A DNA stretch of 41,981 nt, from contig MHBM01000166.1 in the NCBI GenBank assembly GCA_001804885.1, forward strand, positions 1-41,981, written 5' to 3'. This DNA comes from Lentisphaerae bacterium RIFOXYA12_FULL_48_11 (GTDB taxonomy: Bacteria > Verrucomicrobiota > Kiritimatiellia > UBA8416 > YA12-FULL-48-11). The notes under the pieces were generated by a model. It was not told where the DNA came from. It made no database searches and saw only the letters and a program-made list of their open reading frames with translations. The number at the start of each line of letters is the position of its first letter. The first letter of the stretch is position 1. Shown in pieces: positions 35,703 to 41,981 of the stretch. The position numbers and the translations under genes are program-made.

Positions 35703-37382
35703 TCATCGCCTTTTAATTTCCTTGAGCTTGTACTGTGCAAAGACGAAACCGTTAGTGTTAAGGAGGTAAAAAGGGTTTGGCAATTGATGCTTGTATATAT
35801 CGTAATCATTCACTTCTGTAATCAGTGTCACAGGATCTTTTGTTATATCGCTGAAATAGCGAAAATCGGCAAACATGATGTGCCGGTGTTTTGCTTCAGT
35901 ATATTTTAATCCGTATGAAAACTCACCACCCTTGTCTAGAATATATACGTCTTTACGTTTGTAAGCCCAGCAGACAGCTGGTGCCAGGTAACTGTCTGAA
36001 ACAATAATAGAATCCAGCTTAATCCGATCTTGCTGGCTTTGAATCATTCTGATGGGGTCCATGCATTCCCTTGCGAGAAATCTGAAGTTCTGGGGCACTG
36101 CAAAGTGTACTGAGAAAAATAGAAACAGGGGGGCAACAGCATAGAGTGTTATTTGTCGGTATATACCGGTACTGTTTGATGAGAACATTGAAAATATGCT
36201 GAATATCGCGAATCCTGCTGCGAGAATACGCCATTTCCAGGCCTCATGATCCCAGTAAACACGGAGGTGTTCCATACAATCAAATCTCTGGCTGGTGACA
36301 AGAAACAGGGATGCTGCTGCCATGAATACTGCGGTAAGAATAGCTGAACAGAAGAATACCTTGCTATGACTGTCTTCCAGTTGTTTCAGAAGGCCGCTGA
36401 TGAATAGGATCAATAATGGTGGGAAACACGGCAAAATGTAAGTGGCAAGTTTTCCTGATGAGGCTGATAAGAAAAGTAGAAAAAACAGGAACCAGCATAT
36501 AGTGAATTTGGTGAGGGGATCTTGAACCCCAACTTTTCGCAAGCCGGCCGCTGCCGTTGGCAATAACATTGTCCATGGGAAAATGCCTCCTACAATAAAT
36601 GGTACGAAGTACCAGATAGGCGCAGGATGCTGTGCCTCGTCTGCAGAAGCAAAGAAACGTTGGATGTGTTCGACCCAGAAGAAATAATGCCAGAAATCAT
36701 TTTCCTGAATATGAATGGTGATGGCCCATGGAAGAATTAGAATGAGCGCACTGATAGCAGGAATCCATGCCAGGTGCAAAATGTCCTTAAATCTTCGTTC
36801 CCAGATCAGGAATGGAATAATACCGACGACTGGGAGGGCAAAACCAAGGAATCCTTTTGTTAGGAACGCACAACCGCAGGACGTACCTGCAAGAATCAGG
36901 TAGAATATCCTTCTTTTTTGAGCAATCTCCTGCGTTGCCATGAAAAAAGATACCATGGTTCCGGTTATAAACATTGAGAGAAGACTGTCGAGGACACAAA
37001 ACACCCCGATGCCAAACACCTCGGCACATGTTAAAAATGCGGCAGATGAGAGTATTCCTTTTCTTGTATCACCCGAGAACTTTCTGACAAGCAGGAAAAT
37101 GAATAATGCGGTGATTAGCGTTGATATAGCTGAAGGAAGGCGAATGGCGAAATTATTCTCGCCAAAAGCCAATATAGACAGTGCATTTATCCAATATCCC
37201 ATTGCTGGCTTCTCGAAATACCGTAAGCCGTTGAGATACGGGACTACCCAGTTACCTGCAGTAATCATTTCTCTGGGAATTTCTGCATAACGGGATTCGT
37301 CTGGTACTGACATTGGTCGAGAATTGAGCGGTACTATGTAAACGATAATTGCCGCCAAGAGAAGGGCCAGAAAAGATTTCAT
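35703..37382 (-). CDS. arnT: lipid A 4-amino-4-deoxy-L-arabinose transferase (ArnT, GT83)
   Basis: Periplasmic-side inner-membrane glycosyltransferase that moves Ara4N from undecaprenyl phosphate to lipid A phosphate; 559 residues from the start chosen, with about a dozen hydrophobic helices. The start MKSFLALLLAAIIVY then PLNSRPMSVPDESRYAEIPR mirrors E. coli ArnT, including the DES/DET loop. GNWVVPYLNGLRYFEKPAMGYW is conserved. Upstream in-frame ATG 37403 and GTG 37430 are possible but would overlap arnD and give a longer, non-homologous N-terminus; the ribosome binding site does not decide. It is the last visible gene of the arn operon; no arnE/arnF follows. Confidence 0.92.
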   Translation of the reverse strand: MKSFLALLLAAIIVYIVPLNSRPMSVPDESRYAEIPREMITAGNWVVPYLNGLRYFEKPAMGYWINALSILAFGENNFAIRLPSAISTLITALFIFLLVRKFSGDTRKGILSSAAFLTCAEVFGIGVFCVLDSLLSMFITGTMVSFFMATQEIAQKRRIFYLILAGTSCGCAFLTKGFLGFALPVVGIIPFLIWERRFKDILHLAWIPAISALILILPWAITIHIQENDFWHYFFWVEHIQRFFASADEAQHPAPIWYFVPFIVGGIFPWTMLLPTAAAGLRKVGVQDPLTKFTICWFLFFLLFLSASSGKLATYILPCFPPLLILFISGLLKQLEDSHSKVFFCSAILTAVFMAAASLFLVTSQRFDCMEHLRVYWDHEAWKWRILAAGFAIFSIFSMFSSNSTGIYRQITLYAVAPLFLFFSVHFAVPQNFRFLARECMDPIRMIQSQQDRIKLDSIIVSDSYLAPAVCWAYKRKDVYILDKGGEFSYGLKYTEAKHRHIMFADFRYFSDITKDPVTLITEVNDYDIYKHQLPNPFYLLNTNGFVFAQYKLKEIKRR

Positions 37383-37392
37383 ATGGTTTGCA

Positions 37393-38283
37393 TCAATTTT
37401 CATTTCCTTGGACTGCAATCCAGCCTTCACGACCGGGGATATTTCTCTTTATTACCGGTACTTTCCTTGGAATGCTGTCTCTGGGAATAAGTTTTTCCAA
37501 AGGGAGGAAAATACCACTTTTCTGATTTAATTTGCCAATAAAATCACTGAATAGGTGTCTTTTGGTGATGCCTTCAACTTCGGCGTGGATTGCTAATACA
37601 TTTAAGCTATCAGGTTTTAACAGTGAAAGAATGTGGTCATTATAATTACTGTCTGATATGTCGTTTCGACCAATTATTTCATCGTATGTCGGCAGAGTTA
37701 CAGGTATTTGGATTTGGTTGAGGGGCTGGTTTCCCACTACCGGTATGAAAATATCCGTACCACGGCAGTCGCTATTATATTTGAATGGAAATTTACTTTT
37801 TTCGATGAGTGTGGTGTCGTTACATTTCCATCCAGGGGTTGCTGAGGTTGAGGGTGGTTTGCCGGTTATTTCTGTCATCATATTTACACCCAGCGTAATG
37901 GAGTTATTTATATTTCCGGAGTCCATAGTGTCGATGTTGGTTTGCCATGCATGATGATCCCATGCATGAAGCCCTATGTCGTGACCTTCTTCTGCGGTTG
38001 CTCTTATAATTTGAGCAAGTTCTTTTCCAATTATCGGTCCGGGACAGAACGTACCCCTGATAAGAATATCCCACCCATACAATCCTGGCGCGTTTGAACG
38101 CAGCATCTTTAGAAGAAAAGCCGGCTTGAACAGGCGCCAGAGATGGCGCCCCATATTGTCGGGCCCAATGCTGAAATAGAAGGTTGCCTTGATTGAATGT
38201 TCTGCCAGAAGTTTGCAGAGATTGGGAACCCCAATTCTGGTTCCCCTGAATGTGTCCACGTCAATCCTTAGTCCGACTCTCAT
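37393..38283 (-). CDS. arnD: 4-deoxy-4-formamido-L-arabinose-phosphoundecaprenol deformylase
   Basis: Removes the formyl group from undecaprenyl-phosphate-Ara4FN, producing undecaprenyl-phosphate-Ara4N; a NodB-type deacetylase of 296 residues. It matches E. coli ArnD closely by eye: [14 protein letters not shown] with metal Asp residues D8 and D10, [43 protein letters not shown] (metal histidines), YNSDCRGTD and the substrate-loop HAEVEG. The start ATG overlaps the arnA stop by 4 nt. All expected motifs are intact. Confidence 0.96.
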   Translation of the reverse strand: MRVGLRIDVDTFRGTRIGVPNLCKLLAEHSIKATFYFSIGPDNMGRHLWRLFKPAFLLKMLRSNAPGLYGWDILIRGTFCPGPIIGKELAQIIRATAEEGHDIGLHAWDHHAWQTNIDTMDSGNINNSITLGVNMMTEITGKPPSTSATPGWKCNDTTLIEKSKFPFKYNSDCRGTDIFIPVVGNQPLNQIQIPVTLPTYDEIIGRNDISDSNYNDHILSLLKPDSLNVLAIHAEVEGITKRHLFSDFIGKLNQKSGIFLPLEKLIPRDSIPRKVPVIKRNIPGREGWIAVQGNEN

Positions 38284-40277
38284 GAGATATCAAACTCGTT
38301 GGAACGGACTGCTTCACGCAAGAAGAAGTCCAGCGTATTGGCGACTGATTTCTCTATTGGTATCTTTGGTGTCCAACTCACGAGGCGTTTTGCGTTACGG
38401 ATGCTTGGTTTACGGTGCTGCATGTCCTGGTAGCCTGAACCGTAATAGGAGTCACTTTCCACTTCCAAATAGCCGGCAAATGGGGGGAATTTCCTTCGCA
38501 GAGGATGCTTTTCAAATCTCTTTACCAGCATTTCAGCCAATCCTTTGATGCTGGCTTCGTTATCAGGATTACCAATGTTGATTATCTGTCCATCGCATTT
38601 AGCGTCCTTATTCTCTATTATTCTGTACAGACATTCTATTCCATCAGATACATCTGTAAAACATCGCTTTTGGTTGCCACCATCAATCAATTGGATGGGG
38701 GTTCCCTCTACAAGGTTAAGAATAAGCTGCGTTATTGCTCTTGAACTGCCGATACGAGCTGAAGTCAGGCTGTCCAGTCTCGGTCCAATCCAGTTGAAAG
38801 GTCTGAACAGTGTGAATTTCAAACTCTGCTGCTGGCCATATGCCCAGATAACCCTGTCGAGAAGCTGTTTGATGCAGGAATAAATCCATCTCTGCATGCG
38901 AATCGGGCCGAGAACAAGATTTGAGTTATCTTCATCGAATTCCGGTTCGTTGCACATCCCGTATACTTCCGATGTGGATGGGAAAATGATGCGTTTCTTG
39001 TATTTCGCACAATAGCGTACGACGCGAAGGTTTTCTTCGAAATCGAGTTCGAATACATTGAGGGGATTCCTTGTGTATTCGATCGGTGTGGCGATTGCAA
39101 CCAGGGGGATAACGATATCACATTTTCTCACATGGTATTCAATCCACTCCCTGTGGATGGCGATGTCGCATTCGTTGAAGAAGAATCCAGGTTTGTTCAG
39201 GAGACGTTCAATGTGATTTGATCTTATGTCCATGCCATGTACTTCAAATCTCCCGCTCTTTAGAAGTCTTTCAACAAGTGCATTTCCAATAAAACCGTTT
39301 ACGCCGAGGATCAACACGCTTCTTTTCCTGGTTGTTTCGGCTCGCATACCGGCGTGTGGTCCGAAGCGCATTCCCTCTAGAAGGCTGAGTTCCTTTGCGA
39401 GTTGTGCTCCGCTAATGTAGACGCCGTCTTCAGGTTGTGCAAAATCTACGCGGATGGCATCTTTTCCGCAGGCGATTACCAGGGGATTTGAAGATAGAAT
39501 TATTCCTGGTTTTGATTTTCTGTCTGTATTCTTAATTTCTGTTGCTTCCCAGAAAAAACATTTCTTGGCCCCTGCATAAGAGAAAGCACCTGGATAGGGG
39601 CGGGTAACAGCCCTGATTAGGTTTCTTATCTCGGCGGAACTCTTGCTCCATTCGATTTCTCCATCTGTTGGTTTTCGCCCACCAAAATAAGTTGCCCTGG
39701 ATTGATTTTGTTTAGTGCGCGGTATGGTAGTTCTTTTCAGTTTAGGCAGAATCTCGTCCAGAAGTTTTTTTCCGGTCGTAACCGTTTTATCGAAAAGTGT
39801 TTTTGCCGTGTCATTCTTTGTGATTGGTATTTTCCTCTGGGCAATAATATCGCCATCATCCGGTTTTGATGTCATGTAATGGAGCGTTACACCTGTTTCT
39901 CTTTCTCCGTGGATCAGGACCCAGTTGATAGGGCATCTGCCACGGTATTTGGGTAACAGCGATCCATGAAGATTCAGACTGCCTTTGGGTGGAATAGCCA
40001 AGATGGCTGGTTTAATCATGTCCCTGTAATAAAAGGAGAATATTATGTCTGGCTGGAGCTTCCTGATTTTGTTAACCCATATCGGGTTATTGACATTTGC
40101 TGGGGCGAAAACTGGTATGTTGTTTGAGGCGGCCAGCTCTGCAACAGAGTCAAACCAGATGTTTTCAACTGTTGAGTCCTTGTGAGTGAAGACTGCTGAC
40201 ACTTCGAATCCATTACGAAGCAATGACTCGATCCCGGCGCAGCCAACATTGTGATATGCGAAAACAACAGCTTTCAT
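38280..40277 (-). CDS. arnA: bifunctional UDP-4-amino-4-deoxy-L-arabinose formyltransferase / UDP-glucuronate decarboxylase
   Basis: Two-domain cytoplasmic enzyme, 665 residues (E. coli 660). The N-terminal formyltransferase domain has the catalytic set N102, H104 and D140 in [14 protein letters not shown] and KPDDGDI, at the same numbers as in E. coli. The C-terminal SDR decarboxylase begins [14 protein letters not shown] near residue 323 (NAD-binding), then [10 protein letters not shown] (S434, E435), [16 protein letters not shown] (Y464, K468) and [12 protein letters not shown] carrying the conserved Arg. Its substrate UDP-glucuronate comes from Ugd, not encoded in the window. ATG lies 1 nt after the arnC stop and its end overlaps arnD by 4 nt. 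Confidence 0.97.
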   Translation of the reverse strand: MKAVVFAYHNVGCAGIESLLRNGFEVSAVFTHKDSTVENIWFDSVAELAASNNIPVFAPANVNNPIWVNKIRKLQPDIIFSFYYRDMIKPAILAIPPKGSLNLHGSLLPKYRGRCPINWVLIHGERETGVTLHYMTSKPDDGDIIAQRKIPITKNDTAKTLFDKTVTTGKKLLDEILPKLKRTTIPRTKQNQSRATYFGGRKPTDGEIEWSKSSAEIRNLIRAVTRPYPGAFSYAGAKKCFFWEATEIKNTDRKSKPGIILSSNPLVIACGKDAIRVDFAQPEDGVYISGAQLAKELSLLEGMRFGPHAGMRAETTRKRSVLILGVNGFIGNALVERLLKSGRFEVHGMDIRSNHIERLLNKPGFFFNECDIAIHREWIEYHVRKCDIVIPLVAIATPIEYTRNPLNVFELDFEENLRVVRYCAKYKKRIIFPSTSEVYGMCNEPEFDEDNSNLVLGPIRMQRWIYSCIKQLLDRVIWAYGQQQSLKFTLFRPFNWIGPRLDSLTSARIGSSRAITQLILNLVEGTPIQLIDGGNQKRCFTDVSDGIECLYRIIENKDAKCDGQIINIGNPDNEASIKGLAEMLVKRFEKHPLRRKFPPFAGYLEVESDSYYGSGYQDMQHRKPSIRNAKRLVSWTPKIPIEKSVANTLDFFLREAVRSNEFDIS

Positions 40278-40278
40278 T

Positions 40279-41235
40279 TCATGTCATTTCTTCAGTACGC
40301 CCGACAATTTGCCGGACAAGATAACGGGGGCGTGCTCTAACATCCAGAAAAATTCTCCCGATATATTCACCCAGTAGACCCATCCCGACAAACTGTGCCC
40401 CTATAAAAATAAACAGGATCGCAAACAGGGTGAATACTCCGCTAACAGCCCATTCGGAGCCGTGAACAAGGCGCATGACGAAAAGAAATATACCGAACCC
40501 CATGCCCAGCGCGGCAACAATTCCGCCAATAATGGTTAAGAGTCGCAAAGGGAATGTAGTCATGCTGGTAATCAGATCGAACTGGAGGTTGATTAACTTC
40601 CAGGTGCTATATTTTGAGTCACCTGCAGTACGTGCTGAATGCTGTACTTCTATCTCTGTCGCGTGACGGGCAAAACTGTTTGCAAGGATTGGGATGAATG
40701 TGCTTCTTTCATGGCATTTAAGCATGGCTTCCACTATTTCGTGCCTGTATCCCCTTAACATACAGCCGTAATCGTGCATCATTACGCCTGTAGTTCTTTG
40801 GACCATCTTGTTGGTCAGATATGAGCATACCTTCCTGAACAGGGGGTCATGACGTGGCGTTCTGATAGTCCCGACGACATCGGCACCTTCCTGTAGTTGC
40901 TTGAGCACTCTTGGAATTTCTTCTGGTGGATTCTGGAGGTCAGCGTCCAGAGTTACAATGAATTGGCCCTTTGATTCTGCGAAAGCAGCCATAATTGCAA
41001 CATGCTGGCCATAATTCCTGTTTAGGATAATAGTGATAATACAGTTCGGATTATTCGTTGATGCCTCTGTTAGGATTTGGTGTGATTTATCTGTACTCCC
41101 GTCATCAATAAAGATGATTTCAAAGGGGTTTCCAGTGCTTTTACATGCATTGAGAGTCCTGGTGATCAGTTGGTTGAGGTTTTGCTCTTCGTTGTACACT
41201 GGAACAACAACCGATAATATTGGGGCACTTTGCAT
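40279..41235 (-). CDS. arnC: undecaprenyl-phosphate 4-deoxy-4-formamido-L-arabinose transferase
   Basis: Inner-membrane GT2 enzyme that transfers Ara4FN from UDP to undecaprenyl phosphate on the cytoplasmic face; 318 residues (E. coli 322). The GT-A domain begins [14 protein letters not shown], has [10 protein letters not shown] and the DxD-containing [14 protein letters not shown], and [13 protein letters not shown]. Two hydrophobic segments follow ([20 protein letters not shown], then [17 protein letters not shown]), then the [19 protein letters not shown] tail. The spacing to arnB is 9 nt and to arnA is 1 nt, so the five arn genes form one transcription unit. Confidence 0.96.
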   Translation of the reverse strand: MQSAPILSVVVPVYNEEQNLNQLITRTLNACKSTGNPFEIIFIDDGSTDKSHQILTEASTNNPNCIITIILNRNYGQHVAIMAAFAESKGQFIVTLDADLQNPPEEIPRVLKQLQEGADVVGTIRTPRHDPLFRKVCSYLTNKMVQRTTGVMMHDYGCMLRGYRHEIVEAMLKCHERSTFIPILANSFARHATEIEVQHSARTAGDSKYSTWKLINLQFDLITSMTTFPLRLLTIIGGIVAALGMGFGIFLFVMRLVHGSEWAVSGVFTLFAILFIFIGAQFVGMGLLGEYIGRIFLDVRARPRYLVRQIVGRTEEMT

Positions 41236-41244
41236 TGCTTTTCC

Positions 41245-41981
41245 TCAGCCTTTTTTTAAGACTTCCTTGATTGCATTAACAACATCATTAACATCGTCAG
41301 GTGTCATGTCAGGGAAGAGGGGTAACGAGCAGATCCTGTCGGAATTCCATTCGGTGTCCGGCAGCATTCCGCGGCGCATTTCCATGCTATTCATGTAATA
41401 TTTGTGGAGATGTACTGCTCGGAAATGAAGGCCGGTGCCGATGTTCTTTTCCTTAAGCCGGATCATAAAATCATCGCGGCTCATTCCTGTTTTGTCGGTG
41501 TCAACCCTGACAATGAAAAGGTGCCAAGCGTGCTTTATTGAGTAGGGTGGGTCGTGAAGAGGATTTATTTCAGGTATTTCTGTTAAGAGCTTCCTGTATA
41601 ACATCGCCAATTCAGTACGCTTAAGGATAAATGCATTGATGCGCACAAGCTGGCTGATTCCCAGTGCTGCAGAGATGTCCGTGAGATTGTACTTATAACC
41701 AGGCTCTAGAACCTCGGCGTTGGGATCGCGGCCCTGAATCTTGCGATCGAAAGCATTAACACCAAGCCCATGAAATCTCAGTCTTCGGGCACAGTCAAGC
41801 AGTGTGCGGTCATCGGAGCATATCATTCCACCTTCGCCGGTAGTTATGTTTTTGATAGGATGAAACGAATAGATCGAAGTGCCTCGTTGTCCGACATGTT
41901 TGCCTTTATACTGTGTACCAAGGGCGTGTGCCGAGTCTTCCACAATAGCAATGTTTTTCTTTGAGGCAATTTCCATTATCG
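41245..41981 (-). CDS. arnB: UDP-4-amino-4-deoxy-L-arabinose aminotransferase (C-terminal part)
   Basis: PLP-dependent DegT/DnrJ/EryC1-family aminotransferase that converts UDP-4-keto-arabinose to UDP-Ara4N. About 245 residues of the C-terminal part are visible; the frame is open to the window edge and the true start lies beyond 41981. The segment has the PLP lysine motif (HPIKNITTGEGGMI, Schiff-base Lys), LEPGYKYNLTDISAALGISQ and the C-terminal SLPLFPDMTPDDV. It is the first gene of the operon in E. coli, and the relative position here is the same; its promoter is outside the window. Confidence 0.95.
   Translation of the reverse strand, partial: IMEIASKKNIAIVEDSAHALGTQYKGKHVGQRGTSIYSFHPIKNITTGEGGMICSDDRTLLDCARRLRFHGLGVNAFDRKIQGRDPNAEVLEPGYKYNLTDISAALGISQLVRINAFILKRTELAMLYRKLLTEIPEINPLHDPPYSIKHAWHLFIVRVDTDKTGMSRDDFMIRLKEKNIGTGLHFRAVHLHKYYMNSMEMRRGMLPDTEWNSDRICSLPLFPDMTPDDVNDVVNAIKEVLKKG

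Noticed and set aside
36940..37290. + strand open frame of 116 codons within arnT
   Set aside because: It is antisense to conserved ArnT helices and has no recognisable motif.
1..41981. CRISPR array, insertion sequence, tRNA, rRNA or phage genes
   Set aside because: No regularly spaced repeats, transposase motifs, tRNA-like cloverleaf or phage-type proteins were noticed in any spacer or frame.

Overview
The window is one contiguous piece of a diderm (Gram-negative type) bacterial chromosome of moderate GC, with two parts: a very long ribosomal/transcription gene block (1-24170) and an accessory region (24171-41981). The source is most plausibly a member of the PVC superphylum (Lentisphaerota/Kiritimatiellota-like). 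I infer this from E. coli/Chlamydia-style lineage insertions in RpoB and RpoC, the absence of rpmD and tuf from the cluster, and the neighbouring secreted sialidase-like, ThuA-like and glycosidase-like proteins that are common in that group. No 16S rRNA is present, so this placement is tentative.

Region 1 (1-24170, all + strand) reads rpoB(3' part)-rpoC-rpsL-rpsG-fusA-rpsJ-rplC-rplD-rplW-rplB-rpsS-rplV-rpsC-rplP-rpmC-rpsQ-rplN-rplX-rplE-rpsN-rpsH-rplF-rplR-rpsE-rplO-secY-adk-map-rpmJ-rpsM-rpsK-rpsD-rpoA-rplQ. It fuses the rif, str, S10, spc and alpha operons. Genes mostly touch or overlap by 1-26 nt. Several use GTG or TTG starts. tuf is missing between fusA and rpsJ, rpmD (L30) between rpsE and rplO, and infA between map and rpmJ. 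Zn-ribbon versions are present for S14, S4, L36 and adenylate kinase, and also for the L24 C-terminus. S11 has a 38-residue Ala/Glu-rich N-terminal extension.

Region 2 (24171-33354, + strand) has a secreted sialidase-like beta-propeller protein, then etfB-etfA-acyl-CoA dehydrogenase (electron transfer from fatty or short acyl-CoA oxidation, with EtfAB sequences resembling the electron-bifurcating group), then a large lipoprotein resembling a TIM-barrel glycoside hydrolase, then a secreted ThuA-domain protein. The three exported proteins suggest glycan or sugar scavenging at the cell surface.

Region 3 (33505-41981) is the envelope region. On the + strand lies a two-domain protein joining a WaaP/Kdo-kinase-like domain to a clan GH-A-like barrel. 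Converging on it from the - strand is a lipid A aminoarabinose operon in the enterobacterial order arnB-arnC-arnA-arnD-arnT (arnB is cut by the window end). It lacks arnE/arnF. ArnA, C, D and T keep their catalytic motifs, so the cell probably adds 4-amino-4-deoxy-L-arabinose to lipid A, a modification that confers polymyxin and cationic-peptide resistance. The most unusual locus is the kinase-glycosidase fusion beside this operon. No tRNA, rRNA, CRISPR array, insertion sequence or phage gene was seen.
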